A stretch of 64,000 bases of DNA from contig NZ_QGTX01000001.1 of assembly GCF_003182485.1 (NCBI RefSeq), positions 3,302,001 through 3,366,000 of the forward strand, given 5' to 3'. Of the stretch, positions 36,617 through 45,654 are shown piece by piece. Both the position numbers and the translations under genes were made by a program. Numbering within the stretch: position 1 is the stretch's first letter; each line of letters begins with the position of its first letter. The notes under the pieces were generated by a model. The model was given only the letters and a program-made list of their open reading frames with translations, made no database searches and was not told the DNA's origin. The stretch is from Geodermatophilus normandii. Its GTDB lineage: Bacteria; Actinomycetota; Actinomycetes; Mycobacteriales; Geodermatophilaceae.

Positions 36617-39212
36617 GGCCGGCGGGACCGGGCGCCGGCCAGCACCCGGGCCGCGCGCCGGGCGACCTCGCCGCGGTCGACCTTCGACTGGTGCCGGATG
36701 TCCACCGGCAGCGCGGGCACGGTCAGCACCGCGGCGACGTCGACGCCCGCGACCGACCGCACGGCGTCGGCGAGGTCCGCGTCGGCCAGCCGGGGGCGGC
36801 GGCCCGCCCCCGGCCCGCCGACGGCACGACGACGACCACGACGACCTGCGTCCCGGCCGGCCCGACGCCGACGGCCGCCGCGGCCGACACGCCCTCGAGG
36901 CGCTCGACCCGCTGCTCGATCCCGACGGGGGTCACCGGACCGGCCGCGGTGGTCACCACGTGCTGCAGGCGCCCCTCGATCCACAGCCGGCCCTCGGGAT
37001 CGAGGTGCCCGACGTCGCCGGTGCGGTGCCACCCCACGTCCCGGGACGTCGCGCGCTCCAGCGCCCACAGCGCGTCGTAGCGGTCCTTGACGTGCGCGGC
37101 CTGCACGCAGACCTCGCCGGTGATCCCGGGGCGGTCGGTGGGCGCGCCGTCGGCGGACCCGTCGGACGACAGCGGGCTGACGCGCACGGACACGCCCGGC
37201 AGCGGCGTGCCCACGCAGACGCCCTCGCCCTCGCCGGCGGCCTCGATGCCGGCGAGGGAGACGTCGGCGACGGGGAGCACCTCGGTCATCCCGTAGGGCG
37301 TGTGCGCGTCGGCGGCGGGGAGCACCTCGCGCAGCGAGCGCAGCAGCGGCGCCGGGACGGGCGCGCCGGCGGACATCAGCAGCCGGACCCGCCCCAGGGC
37401 CTCCCGCTGCCCGGCCGACAGGTCCGCCGCGGTGGCCGCGACCCGCCGCAGCGCCGCCGGGGAGGCGAAGACGACCGTCGCCCCGACCGCGGCCGCGGCG
37501 TCGGCCAGGGCGGCCGCGGTGAGCGACCCGGGGGCGGTGACGTCGACGTCGGGGACCGCCGACCCGATGCCGAGCGCGGGCCCGAGGATGGCGAACGGCG
37601 CGAACGCCGCCACCAGCCGGTCTGCGGGCGTCAGGGCGTAGGCCGAGCGCACCAGGGCGGTCTGGGCGGCGGCCTGGCGGTGCGTGTAGACCACGCCCTT
37701 GGCCGGGCCGGTGGCCCCGGAGGTGAACAGCACGGCGCAGTCGTCGTCGACCGGGACCTCGGCCGGCACGGGAGCCGAGCGGCCGAGCGCCTCGAGGTCG
37801 TCGAGGGTGTGCGCGGCGCCGCGGGCGCGCGGGCCCGCCGCGATCCGGAGGCCGGGCAGGCCCATCAGCCGGGCGGCGGCCAGCCCCCTGCCGGTGCCGA
37901 TGACGGCGTCGACCGCTGCGCTGCGCAGGGCCCGGCGCATGCCGGCGAACCCGAGGCCCTTGTCCGCCACGACCACGACGCCACCGGCGCGCCAGACCGC
38001 GTAGACCGAGGCGGTGAGGTCGGCCGAGGGCTCCACGAGCAGCGCCACGCGGTGCCCGGGACGGACGCCGGCCGCGGCGAGCCCGGCCGCCAGGTGCCGC
38101 ACCCGCGCGGCGAGCGCCGACCAGGTCACCGTCGTGCCGCCGACCTCGACGACGGCGGCCGCGTCGTCGCCGGCCCGCTCCTCCAGGGCCGACCACAGGC
38201 GGCCCGCGGCGGTGCCCACCGGGCGGGCCGGTGCGGCAGGGGTCCCCAGGTCGGTCACCCACTGCGCCACGGCCTGCGCGTACTGCGGCGCGTCCTCGGG
38301 GAGCAGGTGGGAGGCGCCCTCGTAGCGGTGCAGCCGGGCCTGCGGGAGGCGGCCGCGCAGGTCGGTCAGGTACCGCTCGCCGAACACGGGGTCGCGCGGC
38401 CCCCACAGCAGCAGCGCCGGGACGTCGAGGTCGCGGATGCCCTCGGCGATGGCCTCCTGGGCCGCGCGGGAGGGGTGCCCGGGCGAGAACGGGATGTCGG
38501 CGACGAAGTCGCCCACCGACCGGCGCCGCGCGCGGGTGCGGTACGGCGCGGCGAACGCCCGCCGCACCTCGGCGGGCAGGGCCGGGCGGGACAGCGCCGT
38601 CGTCGCCCGGACGAACACCGGTGTGCCGACGGTGACCGCCGCGCGGACGCCGGGGGCGTCGGCGGCGCGGATGAGCACGGGGCCCCAGTCGCCCTCGGGC
38701 ATCGCGACGGCGGTGTTGCACAGCACGACGCCGCGCAGGTCCGCGCGGTGCTCCAGGGCCCAGCCCAGGGAGATGACGCCGCCCCAGTCGTGCCCCACGG
38801 TCACCACCGGCCCGGTGACGCCGAGCGCCGCGGTCAGGTCCCCGAGGTCGGCGACCCGCTGCCGCAGCGGACGCGGCGAGCCCAGCCGGTCGGACCACCC
38901 CATGCCGAGCTGGTCGGGGGCGACCACCCGCCACCCGGGCGGGGCGGCGGCCAGCAGCCGGCGCCACAGGTAGGACCACGTGGGGTTGCCGTGGACGCAC
39001 AGCAGCGTGCCCACGGGGTCGGTCACGCCGTTGTCGAGGACGTGCCAGGTGTGCTTGGTCCCCGTGGCGTCGGCGACGGCGAGCGTGCGGGACCAGGCGG
39101 GGTCCAGGCCGGGCAGGGCCGGCGGGGAGCCCGCTGCGGGCTGTGCCGCCGTGGACTGTGCCGCTGTGGGCAGTGCCGCGGTGGGCAGTGCCGCTGGGGA
39201 GTCCGCCGTCAC
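36613..39212 (-). pseudogene. oleBC: OleBC fusion gene, frameshifted near the 3' end
   Basis: Single gene joining OleB and OleC. The N-terminal alpha/beta hydrolase (haloalkane-dehalogenase-like) has HGNPTWSYLWR (about 74-84), the nucleophile Asp 142 in GHDWGG and a late His in GASHLLPED. In this pathway it decarboxylates the beta-lactone to the cis-alkene. From about residue 350 an AMP-ligase-fold OleC follows (FTSGATGPAKGV, YGMTEVLPV, GWHRTGDVGH), the beta-lactone synthetase. The last 60-70 residues (LADADLADAVRSVAG to the end) lie in another frame after a G5/C5-rich stretch at 36792-36811. One extra base gives 866 residues. It overlaps oleA and oleD by 4 bp each. Confidence 0.85.
39141..39200 (-). 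repeat. 15-bp tandem repeat, 4 copies
   Basis: Four imperfect 15-bp units related to cagtgccgcggtggg encode a Leu-Pro-Thr-Ala-Ala/Gln-type run in the first 30 residues of OleBC, before the hydrolase domain. Confidence 0.85.
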
Positions 39213-40234
39213 CAGGCGAGCTCGAGGCAGGAGACGTTGAGGCCCGAGCCGATGCCCATGAGGAGCACGCGGTCACCGCCGGAGAGGGAGTCCTGCTGGC
39301 CGGCCAGCGTGTAGGGGACCGACGCCGGGCCGAGGTTGCCGCGCACGGGGAACGTCGTCGGCACCAGGGCGGGGTCGATGGAGAAGCGGTCGCACATCGC
39401 CTGGGTGTGCACCTTGGAGACCTGGTGGACGATGTAGCGGTCCATCCCGCCGGCCCAGTCCACCTCGCCCGCGGCGTCGGCCCACATGTCCTGCGACAGC
39501 GCCAGGCCGGCGTCGAGCAGGCCCTTGAGGTCGGTGCGCATGAGGTCGTTGTCGCCGACGCACAGCTCGTGGTGCTCGGTGCCCGCCCGGCTGACCGACG
39601 CGACGAGGCGGTGGCCCTCGGGGTGCCGGTCGGCCCGGCCGAGGACCATGGCGACGGCGCCGGAGCCCAGCGTCAGGGTGGCGAACTGCGCGATCACGTC
39701 CTTGGACGTCGTGCCCGGCTCGGCGAGCCGCTCGAGGGTGCGCTCCTGCACCGGCCGCGAGTCCTCGCCGTTGACGACGAGCGCGTACTCGACCATGCCG
39801 GAGTCGATCATCGCGGCGGCGAGCTCCATGCCGTTGACGAAGCCGAGGCAGGCGTTGGTGACGTCGAAGTTCTGGCAGGAGCGCGGCAGGCCGAGCGCGT
39901 GGTGCACGGCGACCGCGGTCGAGGGCTCCAGGTACCTGCGGCTGACCGACGTGTTGACCATGAGGCCGATGGCGGCGGGGTCGACGCCGCTCTCGCTGAT
40001 CGCCTTGGCGCCGGCCTCCGCCGCGCCCTCGACGAACGTGACGCCCTCGCCCCACCAGCGGCGCTCGCGGATGCCGGCCAGGCGCTCGAGCAGCCCGGGA
40101 CGCAGCCCCACGCGCCGGTAGGTGTCGGCGAGTGCGTCGTCGAGCGCGTCGGAGGTGACGACCCGGCTGGCGTCGGCGGTCTGCAGTGCCAGGACGGCGG
40201 TGTTGCCGAACCTGTGGATGGCGTTACCGCCCAT
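39209..40234 (-). CDS. oleA: OleA, acyl-CoA condensing thiolase
   Basis: 341-residue thiolase-fold enzyme that joins two fatty acyl-CoAs head to head into a 2-alkyl-3-oxo acid, the first step of long-chain olefin synthesis. From memory of the Xanthomonas enzyme, Cys143, His285, Asn315 and Glu117 map to Cys129 (NACLGF), His270 (VHQVSK), Asn300 (RGNLGPAS) and Glu103 (YLEPSTAV). The Glu-Cys (26) and His-Asn (30) spacings match exactly. ATG 40234 matches the start of actinobacterial OleA; an upstream in-frame ATG at 40282 is possible. It is first in the oleA-oleBC-oleD operon. Ordinary FabH is the alternative but fits the neighbours poorly. Confidence 0.9.
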   Translation of the reverse strand: MGGNAIHRFGNTAVLALQTADASRVVTSDALDDALADTYRRVGLRPGLLERLAGIRERRWWGEGVTFVEGAAEAGAKAISESGVDPAAIGLMVNTSVSRRYLEPSTAVAVHHALGLPRSCQNFDVTNACLGFVNGMELAAAMIDSGMVEYALVVNGEDSRPVQERTLERLAEPGTTSKDVIAQFATLTLGSGAVAMVLGRADRHPEGHRLVASVSRAGTEHHELCVGDNDLMRTDLKGLLDAGLALSQDMWADAAGEVDWAGGMDRYIVHQVSKVHTQAMCDRFSIDPALVPTTFPVRGNLGPASVPYTLAGQQDSLSGGDRVLLMGIGSGLNVSCLELAW

Positions 40235-40393
40235 GTGCGGGGTTCCCGTCCTCGGGGCGGCGTCCTGCTGCGCCGCCGTCATCTGGGAGCAACTACCCGA
40301 CCGGCTTCCGGCCATTCCGCCGGTCCGGCTCCTGCGCCCGGCGCGGTCGCGGGATCACTGCACGTGAGGCGCCGCGGGCCGCCGGGCGGGGCG

Positions 40394-40564
40394 TCAGGCG
40401 GGCTCGGGCACGCCTCCCGGGTCGCCGCCGGGGTCCTCCGGGGTCGCCTCGACCGGCGCCGGCGGCAGGGGCTCCGGTGCGTCGGGGAGGAGCTCCGCGG
40501 GGTCGTCCGGCACCGGCTCGGTGGGGTCGATCTGCGGATCGGGCTCCGGCAGTGGTGCGACCAT
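40394..40564 (-). CDS. Small Pro/Glu/Asp-rich hypothetical protein
   Basis: 56 residues starting MVAPLPEPDPQID and ending GGVPEPA. The composition is mostly Pro, Glu and Asp, with no helix, signal or domain recognisable. Third codon positions are almost all G or C, as in neighbouring genes, which supports coding. No strong Shine-Dalgarno is visible. It lies 160 bp upstream of oleA on the same strand. Function unknown; it may be spurious. Confidence 0.45.
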   Translation of the reverse strand: MVAPLPEPDPQIDPTEPVPDDPAELLPDAPEPLPPAPVEATPEDPGGDPGGVPEPA

Positions 40565-40696
40565 CCGTCGAGTCAACCAGCGCGCCGCCCCGCGCGGGAA
40601 GCCCGCCCCCCTCGACGGACAGCGCCCGGACCCCTTGCCGCGGGCCCCTGGCCCGCCGACCATGCACTCCCGGACCGTCGACGAGGACGGGATGCC

Positions 40697-41895
40697 ATGC
40701 AACCGGACCACACGACCCCGCACTCCACGTCCGCCCACGGGCGGCACCGCCGGAGGCGGGCCCGCCGGCTGACGATCGCGCTCGGCCTCGGGCTCGTGCT
40801 CGTCGCCGGGGCCGTGGTCGCCGGCCTCCTGGTGCTCGGGGGCTCGCCCTCCTCCGGTGACCGGGCGGACGCGGCGGCGACGTCGACCGGAGCGGCCGCC
40901 GGGCACGCCGGGCACGGGGGAGGGGAGCCCACGACGTCGGCCCCGGCCACCTCGTCGGGCCCCCGACACCGGCGGCCAGCGGGGCCACCCCGGGCCTGGG
41001 CGCGGCCCTCCCGGTCGGCCCGGCGCCCCACCACGTGGCGCTCGCCCCCGACGGCGGCTTCGCCTACGTCGCCGACAGCGACCTCGGGGCGGTGCTCCGG
41101 CTCGACCCCGCCTCGGGCGCCGTCGACGCCACGATCCCGATCCCGGAGGCGCCGCCGCAGCTGGTGACCTTCGCCCCCGACGGGCAGCGCGCCTACGTCT
41201 CGGCCTACGACGAGACCTTCGCGACCAACTACGTCGTCGTCGTGGACACCGCCATCGACCGGCCGGTCATGGCCGTGCCGGTGGGCCGGGGGCCGTACGC
41301 GATGGCGACCGGCCCGGACGGGCGCCTGCTCTACGTGCCCTACTACGACGAGGACCACCTCGACGTCCTCGACACCGGCACGCTGGCCCTGGTGCACCGG
41401 ATCGACGTCGCGCCGTCGCCGCACTGGGTCGCCTTCACGGCCGACCGGCGGTTCGCCTACCTCACCAACCACTTCTCCGACGTGGTGACGGTCCTGGAGC
41501 TCGACGGGCACCGGGTGGTGACGACGATCCCCGTGGGCGAGGGGCCGCACAGCATCGAGACCTCGCCCGACGGCACCCGCCTCGCGGTCGTGAACTACGT
41601 CAGCGACGACGTCTCGCTCATCGACCCGGCGACCGACACCGTGGTCGGCACCGTCCCGGCGGTGGGCGCCGGGCCGCAGGACGTCACCTGGGCGCCCGAC
41701 GGCCGCCACCTGTACACCGCGAACGTCGACGACGGCACCGTCGGTGTGGTGGACGTGCAGTCGGGCACGGTGACCGCGCGCATCGCCACCGGGGACAGCC
41801 CGACGAGCGTCGCGGTCACCCCGGACGGGAGCCGTCTGCTCGTCACCAACTTCGGCGACGGCACCGTCCGGCTGCTCGACGCCGCCGGCGGCTGA
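40697..41895 (+). pseudogene. Membrane-anchored YVTN beta-propeller gene, frameshifted
   Basis: ATG 40697 opens a His/Arg-rich start and one membrane helix (LTIALGLGLVLVAGAVVAG, about residues 28-46). A Ser/Thr/His-rich linker follows up to TSAPATSSG. After five C (40960-40964) the sequence continues in another frame (PTPAASGATPG) into a seven-bladed YVTN/YncE-type beta-propeller. Blade motifs include VALAPDGGFAYVADSD, PHWVAFTADRRFAYLTN, SIETSPDGTRLAVVN and SVAVTPDGSRLLVTN. One added base gives 399 residues. The propeller would sit outside the membrane. Binding partner unknown. It converges on the NRDE gene across a hairpin. Confidence 0.8.
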
Positions 41896-41918
41896 GCGCC
41901 GGGACCGGGCCTCAGCCG
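41889..41918. terminator. Shared convergent hairpin
   Basis: The 8-bp stem CGGCTGAG/CTCAGCCG with a 14-nt loop contains both stop codons of the convergent propeller and NRDE genes. It could terminate both transcripts. Confidence 0.55.
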
Positions 41919-42597
41919 ACCTCGAGGACGTCCCAGGGCCGCCCGGTCCAGGGCTCCCGGCTGGAGCTCACCCGGAGCCGGCCGGGCTCGGCCTCGACGA
42001 GCTCGCCGAAGACGGTCGCGAAGACCCGGCCGTCCTCCTCGTGGCGCACGACGAGGGCGCCGGGGTCGTCGGCCGGGGGCGCGGCCCGGACCAGCCGGCG
42101 CCACGCCTCGGGACCGTCGGCCGCGGCGAAGGCGGGCAGGTACCGCTCGGTCTTGCGGTCCTCGGGCCCGCCGGAGGTGACCATCGTCGTCCCCTCCGGG
42201 TGCCGGGTCTCGGCCAGCCGCTCGCCGTCGAAGTCCCAGGTGACGAGCTCGCCGGGCGACGCCACCACGAGCAGGAAGGAGGCCATGCCGGCGGGGTCCA
42301 CGTGCGCGCGCCAGTCGGTGCCGTGGACGGCGGCGAGCAGCGGCAGCACCCCCGGCTGGGCGCCCCGGGGTCGGCGTCGCGCTTGTGCGGCCGGTTGAGC
42401 ACGAGCGCGGTCGCCCCGGTGGCGATCCGGCTCGCGCACCACGTCCCCCCGGCGACGCGGTCGCGGCCGCCGACGACGTCGGGGGAGTCGGGCCACCAGC
42501 GGCCGGGGTCGTCGAAGGGCCGGGTGGTCAGCTCGTCGCGCAGGGCGAGGACGCGGACGGGCTGTCCCGCGGACCAGCGGACGACCACCGTGCACAT
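41912..42597 (-). pseudogene. NRDE (TANGO2-like) family gene, frameshifted
   Basis: ATG 42597 opens MCTVVVRW and the NRDE-type segment ALRDE (Asn replaced by Ala), then WWPDSPDVVGGRD and GGTWCAS. At CCCCGGGG (42363-42370) the frame changes and the protein continues GAQPGVLPLLAAVHGTDW to WDVLEVG at 41912. One more base gives 228 residues, the usual size. The N-terminal Cys2 is typical of this Ntn-hydrolase-like family, whose substrate is unknown. It converges on the propeller gene. Confidence 0.75.
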
Positions 42598-42821
42598 GAC
42601 CGCATCCTCCACCGCCCCGCCGGACGACGGGGTTCCGCTCACCGACGGCGCCCGTGCCGCGACGCAGAGCAGCGACGTCAGGAGGGCCTCCGGCACCGTG
42701 AGCGGAGCACCGCCGCTGGCCCCCGGGTGCGGGATCGTCGTCGCGTACCGATGGCCCGACTGCACCCGGCACCCCGGCCCCGCGGACCGCCGGCCCGGCC
42801 GGAGCGAGGAGACGGATCGCC

Positions 42822-43673
42822 ATGTCCCGTTCGACCGACGTCGCGCCCGGCGCCCACCGCGCGGACCGCGGGACCCCCGACCCCGCCGACGACGTCCTCC
42901 CCGGTTCCGGCGGGCGTCCGAACCTCTCGGGGGACCTCGACGCCATCCTCGTCAGCCCGCCGGACTTCCGTCGGCGCTCGCTCGGCTACGACCGGCTGCA
43001 GGTGGACAACTACGTGGCCTGGGTGGAGGCGGAGCTGCAGAGCAGCCGCCGCGAGACCGAGGACGTGCTGGAGCGTTACGGCCGGTGCTCCGCCGAGCTG
43101 GCGCTGGCCCGGCAGCAGCTCGCCCACTCGGCCGCCGGGCAGGAGATGGTCCACCTGACGGAGCGGATCGGGGCCATGCTCCAGCTGGCCGCCGACGAGG
43201 CCGCCGAGGTCACGGCCACCGCCCGGGCCGAGGCCGAGCGGCTGCAGGCCGAGGCCGAGGCCGACCGGGCGCGGGCGGCCGAGGCCCTGGAGCGGATCGG
43301 CGCCGAGCGTGCGCGCCTGGCCGCCGAGGCCGCCCAGGAGCGCGCCCGCCTGGACGCCGAGGCCGCGGAGCGCCGCGACCGGCTGGACCGCGAGGCCGCC
43401 GAGCGCCGTGACCGCGAGGCGCGCGAGGCCGCCGAGCGGATCGCGCAGCAGGACGAGGCGGCGCGCGCGGAGCGTGAGGCGGTGACGGCCGCGGCCGACG
43501 AGCACCTGGCACGGGTCCGCGACGCCGTCGCCGAGCTCGAGGGCCGCCAGGAGGCCGTCCGCGCGTCGCTCGCGCGGATGGCCGACCGGCTCGACGACGC
43601 CCTCGCCGAGCTGACCACGACCCTGCCGGCGGCGGGCCTGCGGCTGGAGCCGCCGCACCGGGCCGCCTCCTGA
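42822..43673 (+). CDS. DivIVA-like coiled-coil protein
   Basis: 283 residues. A disordered Pro/Gly/Asp-rich start (1-45) leads to a DivIVA-type membrane/pole-binding segment, FRRRSLGYDRLQVDNYVAW (about residues 49-67). A long Ala/Glu/Arg coiled coil follows to about residue 260. Such proteins (DivIVA, Wag31, SepIVA relatives) localise to poles or septa and organise growth. The coiled coil contains short AERRDR repeats. It is monocistronic. Its exact role is not given by sequence, and it is unlikely to be the primary Wag31, which normally sits in the dcw cluster. Confidence 0.8.
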   Translation: MSRSTDVAPGAHRADRGTPDPADDVLPGSGGRPNLSGDLDAILVSPPDFRRRSLGYDRLQVDNYVAWVEAELQSSRRETEDVLERYGRCSAELALARQQLAHSAAGQEMVHLTERIGAMLQLAADEAAEVTATARAEAERLQAEAEADRARAAEALERIGAERARLAAEAAQERARLDAEAAERRDRLDREAAERRDREAREAAERIAQQDEAARAEREAVTAAADEHLARVRDAVAELEGRQEAVRASLARMADRLDDALAELTTTLPAAGLRLEPPHRAAS

Positions 43674-43759
43674 CCCCGCCCCGCGATCCGCTTCCACCCC
43701 GACCGCCGGGTCCGGGCGGCTCCCCGTGCCCGGGCGGGGGAACGGGTGCCCCGCCGTCG

Positions 43760-44176
43760 CTAGGGCTCTCCGGCGTGCTCCCGCCGAGCCGACCTCCGCT
43801 CGAGCTGCGCGTACGTGAGGGTGGTGTCCCACCGGTGCCCGCACGTCGCGCTCAGGCACTTCCAGTCGTCGATCAGCACCAGTCGTTCCATGTCCGTGCG
43901 CCACAGGTGGAGGACCTGCCCGCACGCGCACTCGGGACACCGTTCCACGAAGACCACCGACTCGTCCCCGGCCGTCAGACGGCACGTGAGAGTTCCCCCG
44001 GGCCCGGGAGGACCGCTCCCGGACGTGCCCGCCGGCACCGGCGCCTCGGCCTCGGCCCCGCCCCACGGCAAGGGTGCGCCCGCCCGGCGTCCCGCGCCAC
44101 CGCACCCGTCGTCGACACCGGTCCGGGGCGGGGTGCTCTCCGCCTCCCTCGTGGCGGTCGGGCGGCCGCTGGTCAC
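43760..44176 (-). CDS. Zinc-ribbon-like hypothetical protein
   Basis: 138 residues from GTG 44176, which overlaps the upstream gene by 4 bp (GTGA). The first 75 residues are Gly/Pro/Ala-rich and look disordered. The C-terminal half has two Cys pairs, CPEC-x-CG (about 90-97) and CLSATCGHRW (about 117-126). The spacing is suited to one zinc ribbon. It is last in the unit that begins with the sdh genes. No family recognised. Confidence 0.7.
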   Translation of the reverse strand: MTSGRPTATREAESTPPRTGVDDGCGGAGRRAGAPLPWGGAEAEAPVPAGTSGSGPPGPGGTLTCRLTAGDESVVFVERCPECACGQVLHLWRTDMERLVLIDDWKCLSATCGHRWDTTLTYAQLERRSARREHAGEP

Positions 44177-44832
44177 CCCGCGCGGGGAACCCCCGCCCGC
44201 CCGCCCGTCCCGTCGAACGCCTCCGGGTGCACCCGTGCCCGGGCCAGGAGCCCGATGTAGGCGACGTCGACGACGAAGCACAGGACCCCCAGCGTGAGGA
44301 CGAACGGGGAGCGCTCGTGCACGCCGAAGACGACCGTCGGGGCGGCGGTCCCGATCCACTTCGCCACGGCGATGGTCAGGGACTGGCCCCGCGGTCCGCC
44401 GCGCGCGACGAACACCGCGACGAACAACCCGGACATCAGCAGGTTCTGCAGGAACGCGGTGTAGCGCGCCGCCTGGGGGAAGCCGAACTCCGTGACGAAG
44501 GCCCACTGGACGACGAAGGCGGTGGCGAACAGGCCGGCCGCGCCCCACCCGAAGACGGCCCGGGTGACCCAGGACGGGAACTCGGCGCGGCCGTACCGCA
44601 GGAAGGTCCAGACGATCACCAAGTCCGCGAGCGCCCAGACCACGGTGACCCACGCCTGCAGACCCGGCTCGTTCCTCAGGCCCCACACCGAGTAGATCGA
44701 CTCCCAGGCGACGTTCAGCGCGAGGGCCGCCACCGGCAGCGCGTACGTCCGCTGCGTGAGGCCGATCCGGATCGCCTCGACGTACACCACGGTCCAGGCG
44801 ATCCCGCTCACGGCGGTGAGGAGGGGGATCAC
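44173..44832 (-). CDS. Seven-helix protein resembling Pyr4/DmtA1-type membrane terpene cyclase
   Basis: 219 residues with about seven hydrophobic helices and no signal peptide. Helix 2 carries ALALNVAWESIYSVWGL, with Asn40, Trp43 and Glu44. A late helix carries FVVDVAYIGLL with Asp189. The N-x-x-W-E and D-x-x-Y pattern and size match, as I recall them, the Pyr4-like membrane terpene cyclases of fungi and the DmtA1 type of Streptomyces, where one Glu and one Asp are essential. GTG 44832 lies 6 bp after the sdhB stop, so it is co-transcribed with sdh. No prenyltransferase is nearby, so it could instead be a complex-II accessory protein. Assignment is by pattern only. Confidence 0.55.
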   Translation of the reverse strand: MIPLLTAVSGIAWTVVYVEAIRIGLTQRTYALPVAALALNVAWESIYSVWGLRNEPGLQAWVTVVWALADLVIVWTFLRYGRAEFPSWVTRAVFGWGAAGLFATAFVVQWAFVTEFGFPQAARYTAFLQNLLMSGLFVAVFVARGGPRGQSLTIAVAKWIGTAAPTVVFGVHERSPFVLTLGVLCFVVDVAYIGLLARARVHPEAFDGTGGRAGVPRAG

Positions 44833-44838
44833 CGGAGG

Positions 44839-45654
44839 TCACCGCCGGGGCCGGCGCCCGATCCTCGACCCCAGCCAGGTGAGCGGGTCGTAGCGGCGGT
44901 CCACCACCCGTTCCTTGAGCGGGATGATCCCGTTGTCGGTGAGGTGGATGCCCTCGGGGCAGACCTCCGAGCAGCACTTGGTGATGTTGCAGTAGCCCAG
45001 GCCGAACTCCTCCTGGGCGGCGTCCCGGCGGTCACGGACGTCCAGCGGGTGCATGTCCAGCTCGGCCAGCCGGATGAGGAAGCGCGGCCCGGCGAAGGCG
45101 GCCTTGTTCTCCTCGTGGTCACGGATGACGTGGCAGGTGTCCTGGCAGAGCCAGCACTCGATGCACTTGCGGAACTCCTGGGGCCGGTCGACGTCGACCT
45201 GCTGCATCCGGTGGTTGCCGTCGGGGTCGCGCGGCCGGGGGGTGAACGCCGGGACCTGCGCGGCCTTCTCGTAGTTGAAGGAGACGTCGGTGACCAGGTC
45301 GCGCACGACGGGGAACGTCCGCAGCGGGGTGACGGTCACCGGCTCGTCGGGGGCGAACGTGTTCATGCGGGTCAGGCACATGAGCCGCGGCCGGCCGTTG
45401 ACCTCCGCGCTGCACGACCCGCACTTGCCGGCCTTGCAGTTCCACCGCACGGCGAGGTCACCGGCCTGGGTGGCCTGCAGGCGGTGGATGACGTCGAGGA
45501 CGACCTCGCCCTCGTTCACCGGGACGGTGTAGGTCCGCAGCTCCCCGCCGGTGGCGTCGCCGCGCCAGACGCGCAGGGTGGCGTCGTACCCGCCGCCGTT
45601 CCCGCGCGAGCCCTCGTCGACCGCCCCGAGGGTCGGTTCCCCCACCTCGGTCAC
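44839..45654 (-). CDS. sdhB: Succinate dehydrogenase iron-sulfur subunit
   Basis: 271 residues from GTG 45654, which overlaps the sdhA stop by 4 bp. The N-terminal ferredoxin domain has the [2Fe-2S] cysteines in CKAGKCGSC and a later LMC. The C-terminal domain has CIECWLCQDTC and CCSEVCPEGI for the [4Fe-4S] and [3Fe-4S] clusters. It carries electrons from SdhA to the membrane quinone site. Length and cysteine pattern fit the mycobacterial Sdh1 type. An N-terminal 20-residue Gly-rich stretch precedes the conserved part, so the start could lie slightly downstream. Confidence 0.93.
   Translation of the reverse strand: MTEVGEPTLGAVDEGSRGNGGGYDATLRVWRGDATGGELRTYTVPVNEGEVVLDVIHRLQATQAGDLAVRWNCKAGKCGSCSAEVNGRPRLMCLTRMNTFAPDEPVTVTPLRTFPVVRDLVTDVSFNYEKAAQVPAFTPRPRDPDGNHRMQQVDVDRPQEFRKCIECWLCQDTCHVIRDHEENKAAFAGPRFLIRLAELDMHPLDVRDRRDAAQEEFGLGYCNITKCCSEVCPEGIHLTDNGIIPLKERVVDRRYDPLTWLGSRIGRRPRR

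Noticed and set aside
44173-44832. Calling this gene a definite terpene cyclase or a second sdh anchor
   Set aside because: Only short motifs and topology support either; the sequence has no haem or quinone motif and no prenyl-pathway neighbours.
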